From positions 1 through 64,000 of the forward strand of contig JARBUM010000015.1 in NCBI GenBank assembly GCA_029239675.1: 64,000 bases of DNA. Reading direction: 5' to 3'. Positions 18,549 through 27,252 of the stretch are shown piece by piece. The notes beneath the pieces are model-generated. The model saw nothing but the letters and a program-made list of their open reading frames with translations, was not told the origin of the DNA and ran no database searches. Source of the stretch: Pelosinus sp. GTDB lineage: Bacteria > Bacillota > Negativicutes > DSM-13327. Within the stretch, counting starts at the first letter, position 1; each line of letters begins with the position of its first letter. The position numbers and the translations under genes are program-made.

Positions 18549-18592
18549 AAAAAAACCTGGTAAAATAGCATTTACTATTTCACCAGGTTTTA
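18549..18592 (-). terminator. Terminator of the DUF4878-like lipoprotein gene
   Basis: AAAACCTGGTAAAATAG pairs with CTATTTCACCAGGTTTT around a 6-8-nt loop, immediately past the stop codon. Confidence 0.75.
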
Positions 18593-18600
18593 TAGTTGTA

Positions 18601-19068
18601 TTATATATTAGCAAGCAGTTGTTGCAAGACTTTATATTTTGCACTATTATAAATTTGATCAAAATCTACAATATACCACTCACCATTTATTTTCTCTAAA
18701 CCAATTGGTTTAATACTCATCTTAATACTATTTTGTTCTTGGATGGTTACAACTAGAGCCGCATAATTTCCTTGCTGTGCTACTTGTTTAATGGACACTA
18801 TGTTCGCATTTTTTATTTGTTCAATTCCGGATTGTCCTGTCATAAACTTTAACACTGTTTTAGGATCATTTTTCGAAGCAGCAGAAACATATAAACTAGC
18901 TTCTGACATACGGTTATTTTTAGCTGCATCAAAAAAAGTGGTTACTGTTTCTGTAGCATTCAATCCTGCTATACGCTTAGCGCCGGATGAACCGCCACAG
19001 CCTGCTACTACTATCATGAGGACCAACATACTTACAGCCAATAATACTCTTACATTTCTTTTAAACAT
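18601..19068 (-). CDS. Lipoprotein with DUF4878-like domain
   Basis: A 155-residue lipoprotein. The signal peptide ends in the lipobox VVAGC (Cys about residue 24), followed by a Gly/Ser linker. The mature part has an NTF2/DUF4878-like fold pattern: ETVTTFFDAAKNNRMSEA near the start and KINGEWYIVDFDQI near the end. Such domains are common in small Firmicute lipoproteins of unknown role. The start has AAGGAG. It appears monocistronic. Confidence 0.75.
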   Translation of the reverse strand: MFKRNVRVLLAVSMLVLMIVVAGCGGSSGAKRIAGLNATETVTTFFDAAKNNRMSEASLYVSAASKNDPKTVLKFMTGQSGIEQIKNANIVSIKQVAQQGNYAALVVTIQEQNSIKMSIKPIGLEKINGEWYIVDFDQIYNSAKYKVLQQLLANI

Positions 19069-19253
19069 TCCTTACTCTCCTTATTCATAATCTTAACATA
19101 AACTTGTTATGTATACATGCATCTTATCATAAAAACATATTTTAGTCATCCTTCTGACCACCATATTATGCCTTCCTTTTTAAGGAAACTTCAAAATAAC
19201 AATCTATGCAAGGAAGTAGAAGGACATCTTTTAAGGAGAGCAAACAACTAATC

Positions 19254-19619
19254 TTATCGAGGCCTGGATTCCCTTATCTTGTATAACTCTCTTTCATGAC
19301 GCTCATTTTCATGTTTCTGACGTTCACGCCAGTGCTTTCTCGTCTCATGGGGCCGCCGCTTCATTTCACGCTCGTGCCGATCATTTTCAATACGCTCTCG
19401 CTCGTGCCTTTCTCGTTCCCAACGTTCACGTTCATGGCGTTCTCTCTCAAATCGTTCACGTTCATGGCGATCTCGCCCTTGATCATGCCTGTCAAATCGT
19501 TGCTGCATGGGAGAAAGATCATTCTGTAACGGTGAAGCCTCAATTACAGAAGCACCGAAACCAATTTGCATAACACCAACCATAGAGTATATAGCTACTT
19601 TTTTAGCAAGGCTTTTCAT
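19254..19619 (-). CDS. Secreted His/Glu/Arg-repeat protein (paralogue 1)
   Basis: A 121-residue protein. A signal-like N terminus (MKSLAKKVAIYSMVGVMQIG then FGASVIEASP) is followed by a highly charged region built on RHERERFERERHERERWERE-type repeats. Nearly all later residues are His, Glu, Arg, Asn and Lys. It should form a long charged helix or coiled coil and could bind metal through its many His. The ATG at 19619 follows GAGGAGG; an upstream extension of the frame lacks a ribosome site. Its N terminus is nearly the same as that of the next gene, so the two are tandem paralogues. Family and function are unknown to me. Confidence 0.75.
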   Translation of the reverse strand: MKSLAKKVAIYSMVGVMQIGFGASVIEASPLQNDLSPMQQRFDRHDQGRDRHERERFERERHERERWERERHERERIENDRHEREMKRRPHETRKHWRERQKHENERHERELYKIRESRPR

Positions 19620-19656
19620 GAAATATCCTCCTCTATTTGAAATTAATACCTTTAAA

Positions 19657-19956
19657 TTATTGTGTGAAAATATATAGCAATGCCAATCCGCCAAGGGTCC
19701 TCATGACTTCTTCATGATGTTCTTTTTCACGCTCTTGACGCTCGTGCCATTCCCATTCTTCTTCATGATCATGCCGCTGCATTTCTCTTTCATGACGAGC
19801 TCTTTCTTCTTGTATCTTATGATCCCGATTATCCCAATGTTGTTTATGATGTTTATTCTCATGCTTTGGTGATGCTTCGATTACTGACGCTCCTATACCA
19901 AGTTGCATAACCCCTATCAGTGAGTAAATAATTCCTTTTTTCACGATGCTTTTCAT
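19657..19956 (-). CDS. Secreted His/Glu/Arg-rich protein (paralogue 2)
   Basis: A 99-residue protein whose N terminus, MKSIVKKGIIYSLIGVMQLG, matches paralogue 1 and carries the same GASVIEASP stretch at the probable cleavage site. The centre (HENKHHKQHWDNRDHKIQEE through EEWEWHERQEREKEHHEEV) is rich in His and acidic residues. Unlike its partner it ends in a hydrophobic segment, GGLALLYIFTQ, which may tether it. The start has GGAGGGG. It lies 37 bp before paralogue 1 in the direction of transcription, so they form one small operon. Confidence 0.75.
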   Translation of the reverse strand: MKSIVKKGIIYSLIGVMQLGIGASVIEASPKHENKHHKQHWDNRDHKIQEERARHEREMQRHDHEEEWEWHERQEREKEHHEEVMRTLGGLALLYIFTQ

Positions 19957-20353
19957 GAAGAACCCCTCCTTTATTTGTTATTATCATTATAATCTGGAAA
20001 TGTGACAAAATTATGACTAAGCAGTCATAATTTAGATTAAATTTTAAATAATTACTAATTAAGGTGTTCTGCCTCTACATAATACATCTTTAACACATTA
20101 CCAACTGAGGAATGTCATGAGCCTCTGATTACTTTACTTAGTGCTTCGCGAATAACGTTTCTTCAGCTTGATAGTTAATCTTGTCTTCTTGATTTAATTT
20201 ATTACATCCGTAAACAATAAACTTCCCAATCATCCATCAACTTGAGGGCAGCATAGTCTGCTCTTTTTTATTTACTGCTTAATCACTTTTATTTATTAAA
20301 GATCATATTATGTATAGAAGGGGCATCTATAGTAACCAAGGAGGTGATACTAT
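19957..20353. other. Intergenic region with one plus-strand hairpin
   Basis: About 400 bp between divergent small genes. A GGGCAG...CTGCTC hairpin followed by T6 lies at about 20243-20270 on the plus strand, although no plus-strand gene precedes it. Promoters for both neighbours should be here. A short plus-strand RNA ending at this hairpin is possible but not shown. Confidence 0.35.
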
Positions 20354-20587
20354 ATGAGCTATCGTAAATGGGGAGATCCTGGTATTGAAGATTGGGACGA
20401 TGACACAGAATTCAGGTCAGAAGATGAGCGGCAATTATTCTTAGGTTTCGGCTTTGGCTTTGGTTGTTCTCCTCGTCGCTTTTGTTGGCCTAGGCAATTC
20501 TGCTGGCCCAGACAATTTTGTTGGCCTCGACAAAGTTGCTGGCCTCGACAAGGTTGTTGGCCTCGACAAGGTTGTTGGCCTCTTTAG
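20354..20587 (+). CDS. Small protein with Cys-Trp-Pro-Arg-Gln tandem repeats
   Basis: A 77-residue protein. An acidic head (MSYRKWGDPGIEDWDDDTEF) leads through a GFGFGFG stretch into six copies of a hexad, (F/S/G)CWPRQ, ending GCWPL. Cys recurs every six residues, which suits disulfide cross-linking or metal binding. Trp and Arg-Gln are invariant in the repeats. The start has a perfect AAGGAGGTGAT site. There is no signal peptide. A structural role in the spore coat or exosporium is a guess from composition only. Confidence 0.75.
   Translation: MSYRKWGDPGIEDWDDDTEFRSEDERQLFLGFGFGFGCSPRRFCWPRQFCWPRQFCWPRQSCWPRQGCWPRQGCWPL
20480..20587 (+). repeat. 18-bp tandem repeat, six units, encoding CWPRQ hexads
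   Basis: Six in-frame 18-bp units with the core TGTTGGCCTCGACAA. Units 3-5 are the most alike, consistent with recent unit duplication at the 3' side. Confidence 0.85.
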
Positions 20588-20737
20588 CTTTACCATAGCT
20601 TATTTATTATCAGTTATCTGTAATCATACTCGGCGAAATTTTATTTATCCTCACCCCTTATGTATATATCCCTAATAATTAAGCATACTAATTTCGGCGA
20701 CATCCCTAGTCGCTCAACATTCTCCCATATCCTTTTT

Positions 20738-20766
20738 AAGCTCTCCTTTGGAGGGCTATTTTTTTT
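20738..20766 (+). terminator. Terminator downstream of the CWPRQ-repeat gene
   Basis: AGCTCTCC, TTT loop, GGAGGGCT, then T8 on the plus strand. Confidence 0.8.
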
Positions 20767-20852
20767 ATCTTCCTATATAGTTGATTACTGGCATAAAATG
20801 CTTTACATTTAATGAAAAACTAGGGGAAAACTATTATTAGGAGGTGATCATT

Positions 20853-21011
20853 TTGAAAAGGGAACTAAATGGTGATGTGACTTCAAGTACTTCCGATACT
20901 GAAATGCTTACCAAAAACCAGGATTCTGTAAATGGTAAAGAGAGTAAAGATAAAGAAAGTACAAATAAAAGCCAAGATTTTGTAATGAGTAATAATAAAT
21001 TACCCAGTTGA
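20853..21011 (+). CDS. Small 52-residue hydrophilic protein
   Basis: A short ORF starting at TTG behind a perfect AGGAGGTGATC site. It reads MKRELNGDVTSSTSDTEMLT then KNQDSVNGKESKDKESTNKS and ends NNKLPS. It is almost wholly Ser, Lys, Asp, Glu, Asn and Thr, with no Cys, Trp or hydrophobic core, so it is probably disordered. The quality of the ribosome site is the main support. No family is recognised. It follows the CWPRQ gene and its terminator, on the same strand. Confidence 0.6.
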   Translation: MKRELNGDVTSSTSDTEMLTKNQDSVNGKESKDKESTNKSQDFVMSNNKLPS

Positions 21012-21285
21012 CCACATGGTTTACTCCTTCGCCAAAATTAAAACAGCATGGTTCCAATAAAACGCCACTATCTCTGCTTACTAAAATGCTGATAATTCAA
21101 TCTCATTTAATAATCGAATCGTCTGTGCACCAAACAGGCGATTTTTCTTGCATCGAGTAAATACGCAGCCGATGGACCTGTCCAATTTTACTGTGCCGGA
21201 AATCCGGCTAAAAACCTATGAACAGACTATTTCCCGATTTTCTTGACATTGTTATGATCTCCCAGACATCTACATTATGCAGCCA
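21012..21285. other. Gap between the 52-residue ORF and the asnB terminator
   Basis: About 270 bp. A short plus-strand frame ending near 21245 (containing MDLSNFTVPEIRLKTYEQ) has no start signal and may be a coding remnant. Nothing else is seen. Confidence 0.3.
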
Positions 21286-21329
21286 ACAAAAGCTAGGACG
21301 TTCAGCCTTTACGGATTCCTAGCTTTTGT
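21286..21329 (-). terminator. Terminator of asnB
   Basis: ACAAAAGCTAGGA pairs with TCCTAGCTTTTGT, with T-runs on either strand. Confidence 0.75.
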
Positions 21330-21369
21330 TTTGTAATTCAACTACACTATTTTTTCAAATTCATACATA

Positions 21370-23214
21370 TTATACCAGCTCAACCTTATATTCTCTTAGC
21401 CAGGTATCTACTTGAATCAGATAAGCAAATAACTGGGCGTTGGTCATAAGTTGACCAAACCAAGGAATATTTGAGATCGGTGCATTAGGCTGAGCCATTT
21501 CGCGAACTTTACTCACATCTACTACATTTCGTAAAGGTGAAGAAGTATCGTCTAGAATTTGTAACACCCATTGACGTACTGCATTCAAATAAGAAGGATT
21601 ATGGGTCTTAGGATAAGGACTTTTACGTCTCCATAATACATCTTCAGGCAAGATACCAACCAAAGCGTGCCGTAAGAGACCTTTTTCTCTCTCATGGTAA
21701 TTTTTCATATGCCATGGAACGTTCCATACATATTCAACCATTCTATGATCGCAATATGGCACTCTGACTTCTAAACCAAATGCCATACTCATACGATCTT
21801 TTCGGTCAAGTAATGTGGGCATCCAGCGTGTTAAACTTAAATAAAAAATTTCTCGCATACGAGCAGATTGAGCATCTTCACCGGGAAGCCGCGGAACTTC
21901 TGCTAATGCCTCTAAGTAGCGCTCCTGTAAGTATTCATGAGCTCTAGTTACAGATTTCATTTCTGGGGACAGCCATTCCATACGTGCATTCAAGTTGGGC
22001 GACCATGGGAAACATGAAGCATTGATCATCTCTTCACGATAAAACCATGGATAACCGCCAAATACTTCATCAGCACATTCACCAGACAGCGCAACTGTGG
22101 CACCTTTTTTTATTTCACGGCAAAATAAATATAAAGAGGTATCCACATCAGCCATTCCTGGTAGATCCCGGGAAATAGTAGCCTGTGGTAGGGTTCCAGC
22201 TAATTCTGGAGTATCTAATATAATATTGTGATGACAAGTATCAAATAATTCAGAAACACGACGCACCCAAGGCGCATCTGCATTGGGCTGAAAGCTATTT
22301 GATTTAAAATATTGATCATTATCAAGGTAGTCTACAGAATAGGTATCAATACGACCTAATCTCTTCTCTTTATAAGCATTAGATGCCAAGGCCGTTAATG
22401 CACTAGAATCAAGCCCCCCCGACAGTAGGGTACAAACAGGAACATCCGCAACCAATTGACGCTTCACAATATCTTGTAATAGCTCTCGTACTGTATGTAC
22501 CGTCGTATCAAAATCATCTGGGTGTGGCATACTTTTCAGAGCCCAATACTGGCAAATATACATCCCTTTCTCACTATACAGCATGCTATGTCCAGGTCTC
22601 AGTTCCGCAATATTACGAAATACGCCATGTCCAGGCGTCCGACCAGGCCCGATGATAAAAACCTCGGCCAAACCCTCGCTGTCGATTTGCGGCTTGACTT
22701 CAGGGTGGGCCAATAAAGCCTTCAGCTCTGAGGCAAATAAGAATTTACCACCTTGCTTGTTGTAAAATAAGGGTTTTACACCGATTCGGTCACGGGCAAG
22801 AAATAGAGTTTGTTCCGTTTCATCCCAAATGCCAAAGGCAAAAATCCCATTAAATTTTTCTACACAAGAAGGACCCCATTCTATGTATCCAGTCAACAAT
22901 ACTTCCGTATCGCAATTGGTGCGGAAAGTATATCCTTGAGCTTCTAAGGATTGCCGCAATTCAGGTGTGTTATACAGTTCTCCATTATAGGTAATTACAT
23001 AACGACGTTGCCCTTTATCTCTAATCATGGGCTGTGCCCCATTCTCCGGATCTACTACACTTAGGCGCCGATGGCCAAATGCCGCATGTTTCGTTAGATA
23101 CATACCTGATGCATCAGGTCCACGAGCTGCTAATGTTTCCATCATATTGGCCATTATATGGCCCTCATTTTCAAGATTCCTTTCCCAATCAATCCATCCT
23201 ACAATTCCACACAT
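21370..23214 (-). CDS. asnB: Asparagine synthase (glutamine-hydrolysing)
   Basis: A 614-residue enzyme that makes asparagine from aspartate, ATP and glutamine. The N-terminal class II glutaminase begins MCGIVGWIDW, with Cys2 as nucleophile, RLSVVD and YNGELYN. The synthetase half has the pyrophosphate loop SGGLDSSALTAL. ECADEVFGGYPWFYR and the DRMSMAFGLEVRVPYCD motif follow. The ATG at 23214 is chosen because Cys must be residue 2 after processing and GGAGAGG lies upstream; a 16-residue longer frame is not credible. It is monocistronic. Confidence 0.93.
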   Translation of the reverse strand: MCGIVGWIDWERNLENEGHIMANMMETLAARGPDASGMYLTKHAAFGHRRLSVVDPENGAQPMIRDKGQRRYVITYNGELYNTPELRQSLEAQGYTFRTNCDTEVLLTGYIEWGPSCVEKFNGIFAFGIWDETEQTLFLARDRIGVKPLFYNKQGGKFLFASELKALLAHPEVKPQIDSEGLAEVFIIGPGRTPGHGVFRNIAELRPGHSMLYSEKGMYICQYWALKSMPHPDDFDTTVHTVRELLQDIVKRQLVADVPVCTLLSGGLDSSALTALASNAYKEKRLGRIDTYSVDYLDNDQYFKSNSFQPNADAPWVRRVSELFDTCHHNIILDTPELAGTLPQATISRDLPGMADVDTSLYLFCREIKKGATVALSGECADEVFGGYPWFYREEMINASCFPWSPNLNARMEWLSPEMKSVTRAHEYLQERYLEALAEVPRLPGEDAQSARMREIFYLSLTRWMPTLLDRKDRMSMAFGLEVRVPYCDHRMVEYVWNVPWHMKNYHEREKGLLRHALVGILPEDVLWRRKSPYPKTHNPSYLNAVRQWVLQILDDTSSPLRNVVDVSKVREMAQPNAPISNIPWFGQLMTNAQLFAYLIQVDTWLREYKVELV

Positions 23215-23404
23215 AATTATCCCTCTCCTTTGAGAAAATAAAGTGCATCTGACGTATGCCAACTACAAGATAATATATGAAATAAAATTCAAATTGACAC
23301 GCTAAAATATAATATTTGTGATAGTTATCACAGAAATAGGATAAATTAACCTATACAATAAGAATAAGTTAAGAAATAACAAATGAATTGGGGGAATACA
23401 CACT

Positions 23405-23743
23405 ATGGAAAAGAAATTCATTAAAAATATTGAGTTTAGCACCGCTTTAGAAATGGTTAACCTAGTAGAATATCAAGAAGGACGAGTCGTTAGCCTTACT
23501 CTCGTACAAAATGATGCCCTAACATTAACCCTGTTTGCCTTTGCCAAAGGTGAAGCTGTAAGTACTCATTCTGCACCGGGAGATGCTATGGTATACATTC
23601 TCGATGGAGAAGCTGCCATTACTGTTGGAGAAAATAAATTTATTGCTACTAAGGGTCAAACTCTTGTTATGCCTTCTAATATACCTCATGGCTTAGATGC
23701 TACAGAGAACTTTAAAATGATGCTGATCTTAGTAAAACAATAA
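23405..23743 (+). CDS. Small cupin-domain protein
   Basis: A 112-residue single-domain cupin. The metal-site pattern is partly visible: VSTHSAPGDAMVYILDGEA gives the first motif and PSNIPHGLDA the second. The expected first-motif HxH is reduced to a single His, with Glu replaced by Asp-Ala. Such small cupins often bind a metal and a small ligand. The start has GGGGGAA upstream. It is divergent from asnB and ends in a bidirectional terminator. Confidence 0.85.
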   Translation: MEKKFIKNIEFSTALEMVNLVEYQEGRVVSLTLVQNDALTLTLFAFAKGEAVSTHSAPGDAMVYILDGEAAITVGENKFIATKGQTLVMPSNIPHGLDATENFKMMLILVKQ

Positions 23744-23744
23744 T

Positions 23745-23795
23745 CTACAAAGCAAAATAGACTTGGCTGTAAGCCAAGTCTATTTTGCTTTGTAG
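23745..23795. terminator. Bidirectional terminator between cupin and response regulator
   Basis: A perfect 24-bp stem starting CTACAAAGCAAAATAGACTT with a 3-nt loop. It serves convergent genes on both strands. Confidence 0.85.
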
Positions 23796-23823
23796 ATAGT
23801 TAAGCTGTTCTAAACTTTATCGT

Positions 23824-24867
23824 CTATTCATCTTTCTTTAAGACAAATTCCAATTGAATGACTTGGGTATCCTCTTTACGAAAGGCAACAAATCTCCCGT
23901 CCATAATTTCTTTAAATATCTTTTCTGCTAATTGATAAGAACATTGGGGAAGCCGTTTTTGATAAACAACATCTATATCGTTAAAGATAATAGTAAAGCT
24001 TAGTACCACCTTATTCTCTATTTCCTTTACACCAATTTGCACATATAAATTCTTGCCATTATGACTTTGAGGAGCAAGATGTAATAAGCAATCAGCTGCA
24101 AAATGAATTAATGCATAATTCCCCTGCACCTTCCCCTCAAAATTATCCTCTATGTGGCATTTAGAGGCACTAAAGAGAATGTCTTCTGTAACTAATAATT
24201 TTAATGTTTCTATTAACTTACTTAGAAGAAATTCTTCTTCACCTCCAGGTAACTTATCCGTATACTTATGCAGCAGTGTGGCTAAGTATTTGCTTTCATT
24301 ATCATCAATTCTTTCGATAGCATCCAATAACCAAGTATTTATTTTTCTAATGTGCTGTATTTGATTTTCCCGAATTGCTGAAGTATTTTCCATCTTTTTC
24401 AATATATTTTGATATGATGAATTACGTTTTGCTAAATTCTCCTTAAGTTGAACTTCTCTTTTCTTTAATTGATAATGCTCAATCCCTTTAACAATTACAT
24501 ATTTTAGTTCGGATTCCATGTCCCAAGGTTTTGCTATGAAATTAAAAATATCCGCTTGGTTTATAGTGGCCAATACTTGGGATAGTTGGGTAAAGCCTGA
24601 TAGAACAATTTTAACAGTACTAGGATATTTCTCTTTCACTATTTTCAGTAATTGTAAACCATCCATACCTGGCATCCTCATGTCAGTAACAATTACACTA
24701 ATCTCGTGCTTCTCCATAATACCCAGAGCTTCTTCGCCACTTCCAGCAAAATATGCTGTATACTTTTCATCGATAACTGCTCGTCGTATAGAACTTAGAA
24801 TATTAGCCTCATCATCAACAAATAAAACAGCTGCAGTACTTTGAGTAGGCTCTGATAAAATTTCCAT
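23824..24867 (-). CDS. Response regulator with C-terminal degenerate ATPase-like domain
   Basis: A 347-residue protein. The receiver domain (residues about 12-128) has the acidic pair DD in LFVDDEANIL, the phosphoacceptor Asp in VIVTDMRMPGMDG, Ser in VLSGFT and Lys in IAKPWD. A coiled-coil linker (about 135-180) follows. The C-terminal 150 residues resemble a histidine-kinase ATPase fold in spacing but lack clear N, G1 and G2 boxes, so they are probably catalytically inert. Receivers with the IAKPWD ending are common in RpfG/HD-GYP-type regulators, but no HD domain is present. No kinase partner is adjacent. Confidence 0.8.
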   Translation of the reverse strand: MEILSEPTQSTAAVLFVDDEANILSSIRRAVIDEKYTAYFAGSGEEALGIMEKHEISVIVTDMRMPGMDGLQLLKIVKEKYPSTVKIVLSGFTQLSQVLATINQADIFNFIAKPWDMESELKYVIVKGIEHYQLKKREVQLKENLAKRNSSYQNILKKMENTSAIRENQIQHIRKINTWLLDAIERIDDNESKYLATLLHKYTDKLPGGEEEFLLSKLIETLKLLVTEDILFSASKCHIEDNFEGKVQGNYALIHFAADCLLHLAPQSHNGKNLYVQIGVKEIENKVVLSFTIIFNDIDVVYQKRLPQCSYQLAEKIFKEIMDGRFVAFRKEDTQVIQLEFVLKKDE

Positions 24868-25170
24868 AATACATCTCCTTCTTTACCATTTCCCATTTAA
24901 TTAGTCCACTATAATTTCTTTCAGACATACAACCAACGCCGTAACAATATTGTTTTAGTATCCAGTTGAGCCACTTTACAACTATTTCTCCACGTATTTT
25001 ATTTAACCTTCTCTATTCATACAATGTTTCCTTTTATTATGTAATAGAGCCTATTATCATTGCCTTTTTATAAGCAATTAGTTACACTTGTTATATTAGT
25101 TTCTTCAGAAGTACTAAGACTATTTTTTGGTGAGTGTTATGATCTTCAGTTTTCTAACAAGGAGATTCTT
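24868..25170. other. Gap between divergent genes
   Basis: About 300 bp with no supported gene. The reading frame of the next gene stays open up to 25060, but without a ribosome site. Promoters for both genes should be here. Confidence 0.35.
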
Positions 25171-25866
25171 ATGATACCTAACAATTTAATTGTTAAAAAC
25201 CGCTTGGAAGAATTAGATTTTGCTCGAGGGTTGGCTATTTTATTAATGATAGTCTTTCATCTCATCGTAGATTTAAAGGATTTCTATTCCTATAAGCTAG
25301 AATACCTCCAAGGTTTTTGGTATATGGAAGGTAAATTATCCGCCATACTGTTTATCTTTCTATGTGGATTAAGTAGCACCTTGAGCCATCGCAGCACACG
25401 CCATGGCATTCACATTTTGATATGGGCAATACTATTAACAATAACTACTTACGCTTACAATCCTGATTTTTATATTCGTTTTGGTATCTTGCATTTACTT
25501 GGCATCAGCTTACTTTCAGCTTCTATTTTACGTTCGCTACAAGCGAGATGGCTACTACTGCTAAGCGCTGTCTCAATTTTTATGGGTCTAATTGTTTCGG
25601 TACGTTTCACAGCCTCTCCCTATCTCTTCCCTCTTGGTTTACAAACTAGTACATTTACCTCTCTTGATTATTACCCCTTATTCCCCTGGTTCGGAATTTT
25701 TGTTGCAGGAATCGTAGCCGGAAAATACTTCTATCCCCTTAAACAACCATTATTCTCTATACCTTTTCCTAAAACTATTACTTGGCTAGGACGGCATTCT
25801 TTAGCTATCTATCTTATACACCAACCAATACTATTGGCTTTTTTATATGTACTGCATAGAATATAA
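25171..25866 (+). CDS. DUF1624 / heparan-alpha-glucosaminide N-acetyltransferase-like membrane protein
   Basis: A 231-residue membrane protein with seven or so helices. The opening RLEELDFARGLAILLMIVFH holds the conserved Arg-Gly and His of the DUF1624/acyltransferase-3 clan. YPLFPWFGIFVAGIVAG and WLGRHSLAIYLIHQP near the end complete the pattern. It probably acylates a surface sugar or carries out a related transfer. I chose the ATG at 25171 with AAGGAG eight bases upstream over a longer frame. Confidence 0.8.
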   Translation: MIPNNLIVKNRLEELDFARGLAILLMIVFHLIVDLKDFYSYKLEYLQGFWYMEGKLSAILFIFLCGLSSTLSHRSTRHGIHILIWAILLTITTYAYNPDFYIRFGILHLLGISLLSASILRSLQARWLLLLSAVSIFMGLIVSVRFTASPYLFPLGLQTSTFTSLDYYPLFPWFGIFVAGIVAGKYFYPLKQPLFSIPFPKTITWLGRHSLAIYLIHQPILLAFLYVLHRI

Positions 25867-25889
25867 TAAGAAAAACGTGACTCATCTTT

Positions 25890-25975
25890 TAAAACCATAG
25901 AGACGAAGAAGGCACAGAGAATAGATAGGGTTATTAAATTCCCCTCAGCGCACTCTGCACCTTTGTGGCTAGATC
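25890..25975. repeat. Dispersed CAGAG-type inverted repeat (copy)
   Basis: Holds CATAGAGACGAAGAAGGCAC with AGAG at one side and CTCTGCACCTTTGTGG at the other, a degenerate relative of the strong copy at 28451-28522. Confidence 0.45.
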
Positions 25976-26023
25976 ATTCTTTCCTTGCTCTCGTTCGCTA
26001 AAATATATACTTTCTAACATAAT

Positions 26024-26064
26024 AAAAAAATGAAGGCTTGCATCCAATAGGGCAAGCCTTCATT
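26024..26064 (-). terminator. Terminator of znuA
   Basis: AATGAAGGCTTGC pairs with GCAAGCCTTCATT. T7 follows on the minus strand. Confidence 0.8.
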
Positions 26065-26075
26065 CTTTTGTTATA

Positions 26076-27029
26076 TTACTTTAGAGCGTTCTGCAAGTTT
26101 ACTAAATTCTCGCCCATAACTGTTAAATAATTCTTTCCGTCTTTCATTTCCTGTTCTGTCAAACTTTCAATTGGATTCAGTACTAGCAATTCCGCCCCTG
26201 TTTCTTTAGCAATGGTCTGAGCTAATTTAGGGCTGGTTAAGGTTTCAAAGAATATGTATTTTACTTTATGCTCACGACAAAACTCAGTGATCTTTGCCAT
26301 TTTATCAGGTGTAGGCTCTGCATCAGGGGAAAGTCCCATAATACCTAATTGCTCAAATCCATACCGATTCGCCAAATAGCCAAAAGCTCTATGGCTCGTT
26401 ACAATTTGTTTGCGAGTCATTCCAGCTAGGCCTTTTTTAAATTGTTCATCTAATTCTGCTAATTTTTTATTATAGTTTTGCGCATTTGTTTTATAATAAT
26501 CAGCATTTTTTTCATCAACTGAAACTAATGCTTGAGCAATGGTGTTTATCTCCTGCTGGACAGCAATAGGGTCTAACCAAGCGTGAGGGTCAAACTTATG
26601 CTCCTCATCATGACCATGTCCATGTTCTTCTTCCTCTTCTTCATGCTTAGCTTCCAATTTATTAACATCTTTACTTATTTCTAGAGGCAAAGCATTACCC
26701 AATACATCTTTTTGTAATAACTTTTCTACTGGTTCAAAATCCTTTCCATGATAAGCGAAGATTCTAGCATCCTTAATTTTGATAATATCTTTAGCCGTTG
26801 GCTCCCAATCATGAGGTTCTGCCCCTGGTGGTATCAGCATAACTACATCTACCTTATCACCGCCAACTTGTTTTACAAATTCATACACGGGATACATCGT
26901 GGCAACTACTTTTATTTTTTTAACTTCTGGCTCTGCAGTCTTCGCTGTATTACCGCCACATCCAACTAACAGAAATAATACGAGAAGACATACACTACCA
27001 CTTACAAATCTAGTCCATTTTTCAATCAT
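26076..27029 (-). CDS. znuA: Zinc ABC transporter substrate-binding lipoprotein
   Basis: A 317-residue cluster A-I binding protein. The lipobox LLVGC (Cys about residue 24) anchors it outside the cytoplasmic membrane. Metal ligands expected in this family are visible as GAEPHDWEPT, DPHAWLDP and TSHRAFGYLA. A His/Glu-rich loop (EEEEEHGHGHDEEHK, about residues 133-148) is typical of zinc-binding members. The ribosome site is AAGGAG, directly joined to a 24-bp palindrome. No permease or ATPase gene lies beside it, so its znuB/znuC partners must be elsewhere. Manganese is a less likely ligand because of the His loop. Confidence 0.88.
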   Translation of the reverse strand: MIEKWTRFVSGSVCLLVLFLLVGCGGNTAKTAEPEVKKIKVVATMYPVYEFVKQVGGDKVDVVMLIPPGAEPHDWEPTAKDIIKIKDARIFAYHGKDFEPVEKLLQKDVLGNALPLEISKDVNKLEAKHEEEEEEHGHGHDEEHKFDPHAWLDPIAVQQEINTIAQALVSVDEKNADYYKTNAQNYNKKLAELDEQFKKGLAGMTRKQIVTSHRAFGYLANRYGFEQLGIMGLSPDAEPTPDKMAKITEFCREHKVKYIFFETLTSPKLAQTIAKETGAELLVLNPIESLTEQEMKDGKNYLTVMGENLVNLQNALK

Positions 27030-27040
27030 ATATTGCTCTC

Positions 27041-27064
27041 CTTAATAATAATATTATTATTAAG
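27041..27064. promoter_or_regulatory. Perfect 24-bp palindrome upstream of znuA, candidate metal-regulator operator
   Basis: The half-site CTTAATAATAAT is followed directly by its exact complement. It abuts the znuA ribosome site. It resembles AT-rich Zur/Fur-class operators but could also act as an RNA hairpin over the translation start. Confidence 0.5.
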
Positions 27065-27252
27065 TAAATAATACCATATAATAATATGATTGTCTATCTT
27101 TCCAGACCTATTTATGCAGTTCTTACTTTTAAAAAGCATAAATTGTTTTTTACCTTTTATTTTAGTTTTTCGAGGTATATAATGATAGATATTGTAATCT
27201 CATATCTTTTCATTAAAGATACTTGTATTTTATAACCAGGAGGGCAATTCAT

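Noticed and set aside
19254-19619. Direct DNA repeats as a mobile or CRISPR element
   Set aside because: The repeats are explained by the repeated charged codons of the encoded protein.
20480-20587. CRISPR-like array
   Set aside because: Units are contiguous 18-mers in frame with a protein, with no spacers.
21120-21246. Possible transposase remnant
   Set aside because: Only about 35 codons, with no terminal inverted repeats or family motif.
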